Positions 1-10,110 are shown, numbered from the stretch's first letter. The stretch is 64,000 bases of DNA from Streptomyces tanashiensis (GCF_014648895.1 NZ_BMRZ01000001.1:1148401-1212400); one strand, 5' to 3'. Numbers and translations: made by a program. The notes: generated by a model from the sequence alone, not told the origin.

Positions 1-522
1 GTCGACGAGGCCGATCAGCATGATGAAGAGGCCGATGCCGATCGCGATGCCCTTGCGCAGGCCGACCGGGACGGCGTTCATGACGCGCTCGCGCAGACCG
101 GTGGCGACGAGCAGCATCACGACGACGCCGGCGAGGACGACCATGCCCATGGCGTCCGGCCAGGACATCTTCGGCGCGAGCTGGAGCGCGACGACCGTGT
201 TGACGCCGAGGCCTGCGGCGAGGGCGATCGGGACGTTGCCGATGACGCCCATGAGGAGCGTCGAGAACGCCGCCGTGAGGACGGTGGCGGTGACGAGCTG
301 GCCGCCGTCGAGCTGGTGCCCGTACATGTCCTTGGCGCTGCCGAGGATGATCGGGTTCAGCACGATGATGTAGGCCATCGCGAAGAAGGTGGCGAAGCCG
401 CCGCGGATCTCGCGGGCGACGGTCGAACCTCGCTCGGAGATCCTGAAGTAGCGGTCGAGGCCGGAGACGGGGTGTTCAGGGGTCTCCGGGGGCGTGGCCT
501 TGGCGGTGGCCGTCGTACTCAT
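1..522 (-). CDS. NCS2-family purine permease (AzgA/PbuG type), N-terminal part
   Basis: This is the N-terminal 174 residues of a nucleobase permease of the NCS2 family, most like bacterial hypoxanthine/guanine/adenine symporters. The gene runs off the left edge. After a soluble leader containing LDRYFRISERGSTVAREIRGG come hydrophobic spans with FATFFAMAYIIVLNPIIL, the typical first transmembrane segment of the AzgA subfamily. A glycine/alanine-rich second and third span follow (GVIGNVPIALAAGLGVN), a signature of purine transporters. The ATG at 522 is preceded by GAGG/AGGAACC-type purines. The gene is divergent from the DUF2530 gene. Family assignment is firm; the exact substrate is inferred. 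Confidence 0.88.
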   Translation of the reverse strand, partial: MSTTATAKATPPETPEHPVSGLDRYFRISERGSTVAREIRGGFATFFAMAYIIVLNPIILGSAKDMYGHQLDGGQLVTATVLTAAFSTLLMGVIGNVPIALAAGLGVNTVVALQLAPKMSWPDAMGMVVLAGVVVMLLVATGLRERVMNAVPVGLRKGIAIGIGLFIMLIGLVD

Positions 523-675
523 GGGGGTTCCTCTTCGGAGGTTCAGAGAAGTCCTTTTTGGCGGTTCATACGAGTGGAACCCGCCAGAGGCAAACCGTTT
601 CAGTATGAACACATGAACGAGCGAGCGTCCATCTCCGCGCGTAGACACCGCAACGAGCGGCCTAAACTGAGCCCC

Positions 676-951
676 ATGGCGAAGTGGACACCGAAGCACG
701 AGGCACCCGAGCCCCTCGAAGGGCCGGTCGTCGCCACCATCACCGGCGGAACGATCCTCTGGTTCGTCCTCTTCCTCGTCCAGGTCCCCTTCTACGGCTG
801 GTTCGACGACCGGGACCTCACCTGGTGGGTGTGGACCTGCCTGGCCGGTGCGGGGCTCGGCCTGATCGGCATCTGGTACGTACGCAAGCGGGACGCGGCG
901 ATCAAGCGGCACGCGGCGGCGCAGCGGACGGCCGACGGAGACCACGCGTAG
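676..951 (+). CDS. DUF2530 small membrane protein
   Basis: A 91-residue protein with two predicted transmembrane helices (about residues 22-43 and 52-72) and a basic C-terminal tail (YVRKRDAAIKRHAA), so the C-terminus is probably cytoplasmic. Sequence and length fit the actinobacterial DUF2530 family, whose function is unknown. The ATG at 676 begins MAKWTPKHE; longer readings upstream run into the divergent permease promoter and look non-coding. It stands between the purine permease and the P-type ATPase with no overlap, so it is probably transcribed alone. Confidence 0.85.
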   Translation: MAKWTPKHEAPEPLEGPVVATITGGTILWFVLFLVQVPFYGWFDDRDLTWWVWTCLAGAGLGLIGIWYVRKRDAAIKRHAAAQRTADGDHA

Positions 952-1039
952 CACCAGGGGACGATTCCGCTCCTCCCCCGGTCTGATCTTCGCCCTTCTC
1001 GGCAGGTGAACGACCGAATCCGGTCGTACCGTCGAGAAC

Positions 1040-3448
1040 ATGACTCAGCGGTCGAAGATCGACACGGACGGCGTCGGGACGACGGCGACCGGGCTCCCCG
1101 TCGTGCACAGCCCCGCCGGGCTGACCTCCGCCGAGGTCGCCGAACGCGTCGCGCGCGGCGAGGTCAACGACGTCCCCGTACGCAGCTCCCGCTCGACCAC
1201 GGAGATCGTCCGCGCCAACGTCTTCACCCGCTTCAACGCGATCATCGGCGTGCTGTGGGTGATCATGCTGCTGGTCGCGCCGATCCAGGACAGCCTCTTC
1301 GGCTTCGTGATCGTCGCCAACACCGGCATCGGCATCGTCCAGGAGCTCCGCGCCAAGAAGACCCTCGACGGGCTCGCGGTCATCGGCGAGGCGAAACCCA
1401 CCGTCCGGCGCGACGGGGTCGCCGCCGAACTCTCCACCTCCGAGATCGTCCTCGGCGACCTCATCGAGCTGGGCCCCGGCGACAAGGTCGTCGTGGACGG
1501 CGAGGTGGCGGAGGCCGACAGCCTGGAGATCGACGAGTCACTGCTCACGGGCGAGGCGGACCCGGTGGTGAAGAAACCCGGCGACCGCATGATGTCCGGC
1601 TCGTTCGTCGTCGCCGGCGGCGGCGCCTTCACCGCCACCAAGGTCGGCCGCGAGGCGTACGCCGCCCAGCTCGCCGAGGAGGCGTCCCGCTTCACCCTGG
1701 TCCACTCCGAGCTGCGTACGGGCATCTCCACGATCCTGAAGTACGTGACGTGGATGATGATCCCGACCGCGATCGGGCTCGTCATCAGCCAGCTCGTCGT
1801 GAAGGACGACAACTTCAAGGACGCCGTCGCCCGCACGGTCGGCGGCATCGTCCCGATGATCCCCGAGGGCCTCGTCCTCCTCACCTCCGTCGCCTTCGCG
1901 ATCGGCGTGATCCGCCTCGGCCGCAAGCAGTGCCTCGTGCAGGAACTCCCGGCGATCGAGGGCCTCGCCCGGGTCGACGTGGTCTGCCTGGACAAGACGG
2001 GCACGCTCACCGAGGGCGGCATGGACGTCACGGAACTCCGCCCCCTGAACGGCGGCGACGAGACGTACGTTCGCAAGGTGCTGGGTGCCCTGGGCGAGTC
2101 CGACCCGCGGCCGAACGCCTCCCTCCAGGCCATCATCGACGCCTACCCGGACACGGTGGAGTGGCGCTGCACGGAGAGCCTGCCCTTCTCCTCCGCCCGC
2201 AAGTACAGCGGCGCGTCCTTCAGCGAAGGCGACGGCGAGAACTCGACCTGGCTCCTGGGCGCCCCGGACGTCCTCCTGAAGGCCGGCGACCCGACGCTCC
2301 CCGAGATCGACCACCTCAACGAACAGGGCCTCCGGGTCCTCCTCCTCGCCCGCGCGGCCCACGACCTCGACGCCCCCGACGTCGCCGCCGACGCCCGCCC
2401 CACCGCGCTCGTCGTCCTCGAACAGCGGCTGCGCCCCGACGCCGCCGACACCCTCGCCTACTTCGCCGACCAGAACGTCGCCACCAAGGTCATCTCGGGC
2501 GACAACGCGGTCTCGGTGGGAGCGGTGGCCGGAAAACTGGACATGCCGGGCGCGGAGAACACGGTGGACGCCCGCCACCTGCCCGACGACCGGGAGGCCA
2601 TGGCAAAGGTCCTGGACGAGAACGCGGTCTTCGGCCGGGTCACCCCCCAGCAGAAGCGGGACATGGTGGCGGCGCTCCAGTCCCACGGCCACACGGTCGC
2701 CATGACGGGCGACGGCGTCAACGACGTCCTGGCCCTGAAGGACGCGGACATCGGCGTCTCGATGGGCTCGGGCTCGGAGGCGACGAGGGCGGTGGCCCAG
2801 ATCGTCCTCCTGAACAACAGCTTCGCCACGCTCCCGTCGGTGGTGGCGGAGGGCCGCCGCGTCATCGGCAACATCACGCGCGTGGCCACGCTCTTCCTCA
2901 CCAAGACCGTGTACTCGGTCCTCCTGGCGGTCCTGGTGGTCTGCTCCCAGGTGGAGTACCCCTTCCTCCCCCGCCACCTGACCCTGCTCTCCACCCTCAC
3001 GATCGGCATCCCGGCGTTCTTCCTCGCGCTGGCCCCCAACAAGGAACGCGCGAAGCCGCACTTCGTCCGGCGGGTCATGCGGTACGCGATCCCCGGCGGC
3101 GTCGTCGCGGGCGCGGCCACCTTCACCACGTACCTCCTGGCCCGTCACCACTACACGGGCGAGGACGCCCTGGCCGCCGAGACCAGCGCGGCGACCCTCA
3201 CGCTCTTCCTGGTCTCCCTGTGGGTCCTCGCGATCATCGCCCGCCCCTACACCTGGTGGCGCCTCACCCTCGTCGCCGCCATGGCCGGCGCCTTCCTCCT
3301 CGTCCTCGCCGTCCCCTGGCTCCAGGACTTCTTCGCCCTGAAGCTGGTGGGCGTGACGATGCCGTGGACGGCCGTCGGCGTCGCGGCGGCGGGAGCGGCC
3401 CTCCTGGAACTCGCGTGGCGCTGGGTGGACCGCCGCTTCCCGGCGTAG
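1040..3448 (+). CDS. P-type cation-transporting ATPase, CtpE-like
   Basis: An 802-residue P-type ATPase that would move a cation across the cytoplasmic membrane using ATP. The phosphorylation motif DKTGTLTEG has its aspartate at about residue 318, and the hinge motif MTGDGVNDVLALKDADIGV is present. The actuator loop reads LLTGEAD. There is no N-terminal CxxC metal-binding domain and no CPC motif, so it is not a copper/zinc P1B pump. The N-terminal PIQDSLFGFVIVANTGIGI region and the overall length resemble mycobacterial CtpE, a calcium-linked ATPase. I infer a calcium or other divalent-cation role; the substrate is not provable from sequence. Confidence 0.88.
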   Translation: MTQRSKIDTDGVGTTATGLPVVHSPAGLTSAEVAERVARGEVNDVPVRSSRSTTEIVRANVFTRFNAIIGVLWVIMLLVAPIQDSLFGFVIVANTGIGIVQELRAKKTLDGLAVIGEAKPTVRRDGVAAELSTSEIVLGDLIELGPGDKVVVDGEVAEADSLEIDESLLTGEADPVVKKPGDRMMSGSFVVAGGGAFTATKVGREAYAAQLAEEASRFTLVHSELRTGISTILKYVTWMMIPTAIGLVISQLVVKDDNFKDAVARTVGGIVPMIPEGLVLLTSVAFAIGVIRLGRKQCLVQELPAIEGLARVDVVCLDKTGTLTEGGMDVTELRPLNGGDETYVRKVLGALGESDPRPNASLQAIIDAYPDTVEWRCTESLPFSSARKYSGASFSEGDGENSTWLLGAPDVLLKAGDPTLPEIDHLNEQGLRVLLLARAAHDLDAPDVAADARPTALVVLEQRLRPDAADTLAYFADQNVATKVISGDNAVSVGAVAGKLDMPGAENTVDARHLPDDREAMAKVLDENAVFGRVTPQQKRDMVAALQSHGHTVAMTGDGVNDVLALKDADIGVSMGSGSEATRAVAQIVLLNNSFATLPSVVAEGRRVIGNITRVATLFLTKTVYSVLLAVLVVCSQVEYPFLPRHLTLLSTLTIGIPAFFLALAPNKERAKPHFVRRVMRYAIPGGVVAGAATFTTYLLARHHYTGEDALAAETSAATLTLFLVSLWVLAIIARPYTWWRLTLVAAMAGAFLLVLAVPWLQDFFALKLVGVTMPWTAVGVAAAGAALLELAWRWVDRRFPA

Positions 3449-3611
3449 CCCTCACCGGGACACAGCTCCTCCACCCTTCGCTCCAGCGGGACTTGGGCCC
3501 ATCGGCGCGCGGCGGCGCCTGCTGTACCGTACGGCTGCGATCTTCGGCTCGGGGGCGGTGTGCGCCGGTCCGGGCCGGCCGCGCCACCCGTTCTAGAGCA
3601 AAGGAAATGTC

Positions 3612-3974
3612 ATGCGCAGACCACTCGCCGCGCTCGGCACCACGGCCCTGGTCATCACCTCCAGCCTCGGGCTGACGCTCGGGACCGCCGGTGCGGCCCA
3701 CGCGTCCCGCGAGTACTGCCAGGCCATGTTCGGCAGCTACGAGCCGCTGCTGTACCAGGGCATCACCGGGTACAACCTGGAGGTCCAGGAGCTCCAGTGC
3801 AAGCTCAACTCCTGGAAGCCGAGCCTGGCGCTCGTGGAGGACGGCAAGTTCGGCCCGGCCACGCGCGACGCCGTCGTGAGGTTCCAGGCCTTCGCAGGCC
3901 TGGAGCAGGACGGCGTGGTCGGCTGGTACACGTGGAGCTCGCTGGACCGGTGGTGCAACTACCTGCAGACCTGA
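3612..3974 (+). CDS. Secreted peptidoglycan-binding domain protein
   Basis: A 120-residue exported protein. Residues 1 to about 31 are a Sec signal peptide (MRRP, then a hydrophobic stretch, then GAAHAS). The mature part is a single PG_binding_1-type repeat with the hallmark DGKFGPATRDAVVRFQ and a following DGVVGWYTW. Three cysteines in the mature region (REYC, LQCKL, RWCNY) could form disulfides. The ATG at 3612 has AAAGGAAAT just upstream. No catalytic domain is attached, so the likely role is wall binding outside the cell, perhaps as an inhibitor or anchor; this is inference. Confidence 0.85.
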   Translation: MRRPLAALGTTALVITSSLGLTLGTAGAAHASREYCQAMFGSYEPLLYQGITGYNLEVQELQCKLNSWKPSLALVEDGKFGPATRDAVVRFQAFAGLEQDGVVGWYTWSSLDRWCNYLQT

Positions 3975-3990
3975 CCGGCGACGGGGCCGC

Positions 3991-6900
3991 TCAGTCGAAC
4001 CAGCGGTCCCGGGCCAGCTCCGCCGTCCTCGACGGGTCCTCCAGGAGGGCCGCCACCTCGAAGCGGCGGGGCCACTGGCCGGCCGCCCAGGCGAGACCGG
4101 CCGCCACGCCCTCCAGGGTCGAGGCGTGGACGACGCCGTCGGGGGTGCGGCGCCAGTCGAGATCGGTGCCGCCCGCGTGGAGTTCCTCGTGCTCGACGTA
4201 CGAGGAGGGGGTCGAGGGGCCCAGGAGGGCGTGGACCGACGACGGGACCTCGTGCTCCTCGCCGACCGTCGTGACCTCGGCCGCGACGGCCTCGCTCAGC
4301 CGGCGGACCTGGAAGAGGTCGGCCAGGTCGGCCGCGCGGGACGGGGAGACCGGGAGGAGGGGGAGGTCGCCGGCCAGCGGGAGCAGGTCGGGGGCGTCTG
4401 CCACCAGGGCCTCGGAGGCGTCGACCACGACCAGGCTGCCGTCCACGACCGCGCGCAGTTCGTCCGGGAGCGTCACCTGCTCGGGGTCCAGGTCCGCCAG
4501 GGCCGTGTACAGGGCGTGGAGCTGGACCCCCGTCACCTCCCGCGACGGGTCCGCGAGACGGGTCAGGAGCTCCACCGCGCCGCCCGGCTCGTCGAGGAGG
4601 GCCGCGACCGAGGTGCGGACGCCCAGGGCGCGCAGGACCTGCTCGTCCTCGAATCCGGTCGCGTCGGCGGAGTCGTACAGGCCGGCGAGGAGCGGGTCCG
4701 AGCCCGCCGCGCGCAGGCCCGCCGGGCGGCGGCCGTCCAGGACCGGGTGGTCGCGCAGCCACCAGGCCGTGTACGAGCGGACGGTCTCCGTCGTGCCGTC
4801 CGGCAGCAGGACCCGTACGGGCTGGGTCAGGGCGTCCCGGAGGGGCGGCTGCGCGAGCAGCGCGAGGGCCTGCGGCCAGGCGTCGTCGTCCACCAGGTCC
4901 AGGTCCCGTACGGCCACGATCTCCGTCGCCACGGGGGGTACCGGGGTCTCCGGGAGGCGGTCCAGGACGTCCTCGCACCAGACGTCGACCGCGTCGAGGA
5001 GGCCCGCGTCGTCCGGCTCCGGGTAGTCGCCCTCGCGCGGCTCGACCTCGTCCGGGTCGAGGACCAGGTCGGTGGCGCGGACCAGGGCGAAGTTCGCGAG
5101 CACCCCGCACGCGGCGAGCGGCTGCTCGCCCCAGCGGGACGCCAGTTCCGCGTCGACGAAGGCCAGTTCGTCCTCGCGCATCACGGCCGCGAAGGGCGAG
5201 CCCGGGAGGACCAGTTCGCCCGCCGGGGAGAGTTCGCCGTCCTCGTCGGGGAGGGCGAGCGCGCCGAGCCACGGCTCCTCGCCGGGGTCGAGCTCCGCGT
5301 CGCGGACCAGGGCGAGGACCGTGTCGGCCAGCTCCTCCGCGTCGAGGGCGTCCGCGTCCTCGTCCCAGATCTCCCCCGCGTCGAGGGAGCCGGCGACCGC
5401 CGCCCGCACCTGCGGGGTCGTCAGGACCGCGCGGGGCGTGGCGGGCAGGGCGCCCAGCTTCTCCAGGAGCGGGTGGGCGGCCTCCGGGTGCGCCACCTTC
5501 AGGCCGAGCCGGGTCAGCTCGGCGGGGGTGCGGTCCTGCGGGAGGAGGACCTGACGGGGGCCGATCGTCGTACGGATCCGGGCGCCCTCGGCGGTCTCCG
5601 CGAGCGGCACCGGGAGGCCCGTCAGGCGGTCCGGGTCGACGCCGGCGAGGGAGTCGTACAGCCGCCACCACCACGTCGGCGCCCGGTCCACCCCGGCCAG
5701 GCGGTCGATCGCCTCGGTCAGGGGGACGCGGCCGACGCCGAGCGTGCGGAGCTCGGGACGGCGTTCGAGTCCGGCGGGCAGCAGGGTCGGGAACACCTCG
5801 GCGAGCACGTCGACGGTCTCCGCGCCCGCGCCCTCCGCGACCTCCGCCTCGATCGGGCGGAGCGCGGGAAGCTCCTCGGACGGCGCGGCCGGCGCCAGGA
5901 ACGCGACCCTCGGAAGCCGGTCCAGGATCGCCTCGCGCAGCGCCCCGTCGAGCGGGCCCTTGCCGAGCGGCCCGGGGACGAGGTCGAGGGTCGCCGTCGT
6001 CACCGGATGCCAGTCGGCGAGCAGTTCGGCGTACGCGTCGGCGGCCCGCTGCACCAGGAAGTCGGTGAGCGGCCCCGGCGCCGGGTGCCGCCGGGCCGTG
6101 TCGAGCGGGAGGGACGCGATGAGCAGGGCGGGGATGCCGAGCGGCTCGTCGGTGGGGGTCGGGGCGTGCACGACGGGGGTCGTACGGGGGTACCTCGGGG
6201 CCCCCTCGGCATCCACGGGCACGGCCCAGGTCACGGACCAGTGCGGGCGGAGCCGCTCCTCGACCGGACGGTCCTTCAGGAGTCCGGCGTCGAGGGGGCC
6301 GCCGTGGGTGACGGTCCGCCAGCGGTTGCCGCCGGTCGCGGAGTCGTCGACGCGGACATAGCCGTCGTCCTCGGAGCGGCGCAGGGTCCGTACGCCCTCG
6401 GCCGTCTCCACGACGATCTCGGCGAGGCCCGGAAGGGTGAGGAGCAGGGCGTCGTCGACCGAGGCGAGGAGACGCTCGGCCAGGTCCTCGGCGGCGGTGT
6501 CCCGCAGCGGGAGGACGACGACGGTGTCGTAGCCGTCGGGCGCGGTGCCCTCGGCGGGCAGCGGGAGCCGGAGCAGCGGCACGTGGCCGTCGCGGCGGCG
6601 CAGTTCGTCGCCGAGGCCCGGGCTGTACCGGGCGGCCTCGGCGGCCAGTTCGCGCGCCTCGGCGAGGGACCACCTGACGCCGCCGTGCCGGCCCAGGACG
6701 GCGGGCTCGTCGGAGACGGCGAGGACGGCGGCGAAGCCGACGCCGAAGCGGCCGACGGCGCCGTGGGCCTGCTCGCGCTTGGCCGAGGCGCGGAGGGTGG
6801 AGAGCGACTCGGTGCCCGCGGCGTCCAGCGGGGCGCCGGTGTTCGCGGCGGCGAGGACGGCGGGGCCCTCGTGGTCCGCGGGGTGCAGGGTCAGCCGGAG

Positions 6901-7122
6901 ACGGCCGGTGACACCGGCGCGGTGGGCGGCGTCGGCGGCGTTCTGGGCGAGCTCGACGACGAGGCGGTCGCGGTAGCCGCCGAGCGCCAGGTCCTCCTCG
7001 GCGTTGGCGTCCTCGCGGAACCGGGCGGGCGAGGCGCCCCAGGCGTCGAGCACGCCCCGCCGCAGCCGTGCGGTGCCGAAGGGATCGGTTCCGTCGGTCG
7101 TCGTCCGGACGCTGACGCTCAC
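3991..7122 (-). CDS. Sacsin N-terminal ATPase-like (GHKL) domain protein
   Basis: A 1043-residue protein with an N-terminal GHKL ATPase fold like that of sacsin and Hsp90. The N box ELAQNAADAAHRAG (about residue 45) and the ATP-lid glycines in GAVGRFGVGFAAVL (about residue 100) are visible. The rest is long, acidic and has no catalytic motif I recognise. The GTG at 7122 is chosen because GGAG lies seven bases upstream and the 54 codons before it read as arginine/proline-rich non-coding sequence. It is a conserved streptomycete gene next to DUF3027. Role unknown; chaperone-like ATP use is inference. Confidence 0.82.
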   Translation of the reverse strand: MSVSVRTTTDGTDPFGTARLRRGVLDAWGASPARFREDANAEEDLALGGYRDRLVVELAQNAADAAHRAGVTGRLRLTLHPADHEGPAVLAAANTGAPLDAAGTESLSTLRASAKREQAHGAVGRFGVGFAAVLAVSDEPAVLGRHGGVRWSLAEARELAAEAARYSPGLGDELRRRDGHVPLLRLPLPAEGTAPDGYDTVVVLPLRDTAAEDLAERLLASVDDALLLTLPGLAEIVVETAEGVRTLRRSEDDGYVRVDDSATGGNRWRTVTHGGPLDAGLLKDRPVEERLRPHWSVTWAVPVDAEGAPRYPRTTPVVHAPTPTDEPLGIPALLIASLPLDTARRHPAPGPLTDFLVQRAADAYAELLADWHPVTTATLDLVPGPLGKGPLDGALREAILDRLPRVAFLAPAAPSEELPALRPIEAEVAEGAGAETVDVLAEVFPTLLPAGLERRPELRTLGVGRVPLTEAIDRLAGVDRAPTWWWRLYDSLAGVDPDRLTGLPVPLAETAEGARIRTTIGPRQVLLPQDRTPAELTRLGLKVAHPEAAHPLLEKLGALPATPRAVLTTPQVRAAVAGSLDAGEIWDEDADALDAEELADTVLALVRDAELDPGEEPWLGALALPDEDGELSPAGELVLPGSPFAAVMREDELAFVDAELASRWGEQPLAACGVLANFALVRATDLVLDPDEVEPREGDYPEPDDAGLLDAVDVWCEDVLDRLPETPVPPVATEIVAVRDLDLVDDDAWPQALALLAQPPLRDALTQPVRVLLPDGTTETVRSYTAWWLRDHPVLDGRRPAGLRAAGSDPLLAGLYDSADATGFEDEQVLRALGVRTSVAALLDEPGGAVELLTRLADPSREVTGVQLHALYTALADLDPEQVTLPDELRAVVDGSLVVVDASEALVADAPDLLPLAGDLPLLPVSPSRAADLADLFQVRRLSEAVAAEVTTVGEEHEVPSSVHALLGPSTPSSYVEHEELHAGGTDLDWRRTPDGVVHASTLEGVAAGLAWAAGQWPRRFEVAALLEDPSRTAELARDRWFD

Positions 7123-7290
7123 GTCTGACTCCACTCTGCGGGGCGGATCGGTCCCGGACCTCAGTGCCCGGGGCCCGAAGGTACCGCGCCCCGGGACCCC
7201 CGGACGGCCGGGGCACGTGCGGTCCCAGGGGCGTGCGGAGTCATTCGGCCACCCACGCGGGGCTCCGCGGGGTGGCGTGGCCACACCCCC

Positions 7291-8220
7291 TCAGGAGTGG
7301 CCCAGGTCCTCGGAGGCCGCGTCGGGTTCCGTCGTGGAGCCGGAGTCCTTCGCCGGGCGGAGGGGGAACTCGTCCGCCGCCATGGAGTCCAGGACCGGCG
7401 GGGCCGGGCGCGGGGGCTTCGGCATGACGGCGGCCTCCGAGTGCCCGCCGCAGCCGTACGCGAGGGAGACGACCCGGCCGTCCGCCGGGGAGAACTCGTT
7501 GGCGCAGAGGCCGAACGCCTGCTTCAGGGAGCCGGCCAGCGGCACCAGGAAGGCGCAGGACTCGCAGGAGGCGGGCGCCGCCTGTGCCATCGGGGTCTTC
7601 GCGCCGAACGCCTCGTCCCAGCGGTCCGCCGCCACGTGCAGTCCGTACCGGGAGAGGACCCGGGCCCGGCGCATGCCGAGTTCCTCGGCGACCGCCGCGA
7701 TGGCGCCGCGGGACGGGGTGCGCGAGGTGAGCTCGGCGTCCTCCTCGTCGAGGTGCTCCTCCATCTCCTCCGAGACGGCGGAGTTCGGCGGCGGCGCGTC
7801 CTCGCCCGAGTAGCCGGGCTCCAGGCGCAGGTCGTCCTGCTCCGTGGGCAGGAGGTCGCCGGGGCCCATGTCGCCGGGCCGCAGCCGCTCGCTCCACGGC
7901 ACCCACTCGGGGGCGAGGAGGGCGTCGCCGCCGGGCAGCAGGACGGTTTCGTCGAGCGTGACGTTCTTGGCACGCGAGGCCCGGGTGACGGTCACCGCCC
8001 AGCGCCAGCCCCGGTAGCCCGGCTCCTTGGACTCGAAGTAGTGCGTGACGACGCGGTCGCCCTCCGCGACCGCCTCGACGTGCGCGCCGACGATGCCGGG
8101 CGCGGCCGCCTCCTCGGCGGCCTCCCGCGCGAGGTCTACGGCCTCCGCGCACAGGCGGTCGGGGGTACGCGTGGCTCGCGGGGTACGCGGGGTACCGCTT
8201 CGCGTCGTCGCAGCACTCAC
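7291..8220 (-). CDS. DUF3027 protein
   Basis: A 309-residue protein of the actinobacterial DUF3027 family. It has an N-terminal helical region, a central acidic stretch (EEMEEHLDEEDAEL) and a Cys-rich C-terminal half (CESCAFL, then FGLCANEF, then YGCGGHSE) that could bind a metal such as zinc. The GTG at 8220 (MSAATTRSG) has GGAGAG upstream. It is transcribed in the same direction as, and just upstream of, the sacsin-like gene, and this pair recurs in streptomycetes as far as I recall. Function is not known. Confidence 0.82.
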   Translation of the reverse strand: MSAATTRSGTPRTPRATRTPDRLCAEAVDLAREAAEEAAAPGIVGAHVEAVAEGDRVVTHYFESKEPGYRGWRWAVTVTRASRAKNVTLDETVLLPGGDALLAPEWVPWSERLRPGDMGPGDLLPTEQDDLRLEPGYSGEDAPPPNSAVSEEMEEHLDEEDAELTSRTPSRGAIAAVAEELGMRRARVLSRYGLHVAADRWDEAFGAKTPMAQAAPASCESCAFLVPLAGSLKQAFGLCANEFSPADGRVVSLAYGCGGHSEAAVMPKPPRPAPPVLDSMAADEFPLRPAKDSGSTTEPDAASEDLGHS

Positions 8221-8632
8221 AGGTCTCGCTTCTCTCCTACGCCGTCTCACGGGTGCGCCGGCCGAGGGGCGGGAGCGAAGCCACGGGCGGCGGGCGGAGC
8301 GGACCAGAGGGCCGCATCGACGTCCGCACCCGACTTGTCTCGCGCGTCTCGGGCACACCTAACGCCATCCATTCTGCGGGATGCCGAAGAGGCGCGCGGC
8401 CGAGAGCTTCCGCCGGTGACGCGCTACGCACGCTACCCCGTTCGCGGGCCTCCGCCCACCTGCCCGTCCCAAGTGGCCCGGATCGCGGACGCCCGGCGGG
8501 ACCGGACCGACCGGCGGCGGGCCCTCCGCCGGGCCCGTCCGCGCCCCCGAAGTGGCCCGTTCCGGGACCCCGCGTCGGGGTCCACCGTCGTGCCACGGTT
8601 CGTCGGGCGCGCCCGTGGGGCACTATGACGGA
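8221..8632. other. 412-bp intergenic region between divergent genes
   Basis: This holds the back-to-back promoters of the DUF3027 gene and the MFS gene. I see no convincing small gene, RNA or strong hairpin. The sequence is uniformly GC-rich, and the open readings across it are arginine/proline-rich shadows. Confidence 0.5.
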
Positions 8633-10015
8633 GTGGCAGCCGCACGGTCCCCCGTACGATCGCATGATCCCGCCGGGCCGCTCCGCCGAGCGGGCCGGAA
8701 GGTCGGGCGCGCCCTGCACCTGCCGTTCACCGGGACCGCGAAGGGCATCCGGAAGGCCACCCACGCGCACGGCGCGGGCGAGTCGGGGCTCGGGAAGCTG
8801 ATCGAGCTCCACGCCGTGAACGGCGCCGGGGACGTCATGATCACCGTCGCCCTCGCCTCCACCGTCTTCTTCTCCGTGCCGACCGACGAGGCCCGCGGCC
8901 GGGTCGCGCTCTACCTCGCCGTCACGATGGCTCCCTTCACGCTCCTCGCCCCCGTGATCGGTCCGCTCCTGGACCGGATCCCGCACGGGCGGCGCGCGGC
9001 GATGGCGGGCGCGATGCTGACCCGCGCGGTCCTCGCGATCATGATGTCGGGGGCCGTGGCGACGGGCGGCCTGGAGCTGTACCCGGCGGCGCTCGGCGTG
9101 CTCGTGGCCTCGAAGGCGTACGGGGTGGTGCGCAGCGCCGTCGTGCCCCGCCTCCTCCCACCGAACTTCTCCCTGGTGAAGGCGAACTCGCGGGTGACCC
9201 TGGCCGGGCTGCTCGCGACCGGCATCGCCGCGCCCATCGGGGCGGGGCTCCAGATGGTCGGGCCGAGCTATCCGCTGTACGGGGCGTGCGCGCTGTTCCT
9301 GCTCGGCGCGTTCTGGGCGCTGCGGATGCCGCCCAAGGTGGACTCGGCGAAGGGGGAGCGGCGGGCGCACCTGCTGACCCACGGCGAGAAGAAGCCGAGC
9401 CTGCGGACGGTCGGCCCGTCGGTGCTGCACGGTCTGGAGGCGAACGCCTCGCAGCGCATGCTGTCCGGTTTCCTGATCTTCTTCCTGGCCTTCCTGCTGC
9501 GTGAGCATCCGCTGTCCGGGCAGAGCGCGGCCGTCTCCCTGGGGATCGTGGGCGTGGCGGCGGGCGTGGGGAACGCCTGCGGCACGGCGGCCGGCTCGCT
9601 GCTGCGGGACCGGGGCCACGGGCCCGAGGTGATCATCGCCACGATGATCACCGTGGTGCTCGGTACGGCCATCTGCACGGCGGTCTTCTTCGGCGGTCTG
9701 ATGGTCGCCGTCCTCGGCGCGGTCGCGGGGCTCACCCAGGCCCTGTCGAAGCTGTCCCTGGACGCGCTGATCCAGCGGGACGTGCCGGAACTGGTGCGGA
9801 CCTCGGCGTTCGCCCGCTCCGAGACGGCGCTGCAGATGGCGTGGGTGGTGGGCGGCGGGATCGGCATCGCCCTGCCCCTGAACGGCACCCTCGGCATGTC
9901 GGTCGCCGCCGGGATCCTGGCCCTGGGCTGGCTCCTCGCGGTCCGTGGCCTCCTGTCGGCGGCCCGCAGCCGCCCGGGCCCGAAGGGCGGCCGCCCGAGG
10001 ACGAAGGTGGCCTAG
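8633..10015 (+). CDS. MFS transporter
   Basis: A 460-residue major facilitator protein with about twelve hydrophobic spans. The cytoplasmic loop between spans 2 and 3 is recognisable (GPLLDRIPHGRRAAM), and a long basic central loop (GERRAHLLTHGEKKPSL) separates the halves. The GTG at 8633 (MAAARSPVR) is chosen because the cytoplasmic N-terminus that follows (LHLPFTGTAKGIRKATH) is the usual start of this streptomycete family. It is followed by the DUF2771 lipoprotein and the mqn genes. Substrate unknown; drug/proton antiport is the family's commonest role. Confidence 0.85.
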   Translation: MAAARSPVRSHDPAGPLRRAGRKVGRALHLPFTGTAKGIRKATHAHGAGESGLGKLIELHAVNGAGDVMITVALASTVFFSVPTDEARGRVALYLAVTMAPFTLLAPVIGPLLDRIPHGRRAAMAGAMLTRAVLAIMMSGAVATGGLELYPAALGVLVASKAYGVVRSAVVPRLLPPNFSLVKANSRVTLAGLLATGIAAPIGAGLQMVGPSYPLYGACALFLLGAFWALRMPPKVDSAKGERRAHLLTHGEKKPSLRTVGPSVLHGLEANASQRMLSGFLIFFLAFLLREHPLSGQSAAVSLGIVGVAAGVGNACGTAAGSLLRDRGHGPEVIIATMITVVLGTAICTAVFFGGLMVAVLGAVAGLTQALSKLSLDALIQRDVPELVRTSAFARSETALQMAWVVGGGIGIALPLNGTLGMSVAAGILALGWLLAVRGLLSAARSRPGPKGGRPRTKVA

Positions 10016-10110
10016 CCGGGGGCGGGGACACTCCGTGCGAACCGGTACGCCGTGGCGGCACGCCGTACCCCCGCGTGGCGCGGGCGCGGCGGCCCGATAG
10101 CCTTCGGCTC

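Noticed and set aside
1045..3151. Long minus-strand readings across the P-type ATPase gene
   Set aside because: They mirror the coding strand of a clear P-type ATPase and have Arg/Val-rich composition with no domains.
4126..7128. 1000-codon plus-strand reading opposite the sacsin-like gene
   Set aside because: Gly/Arg/Glu-rich shadow with no motifs; the minus-strand reading has the GHKL motifs and a ribosome site.
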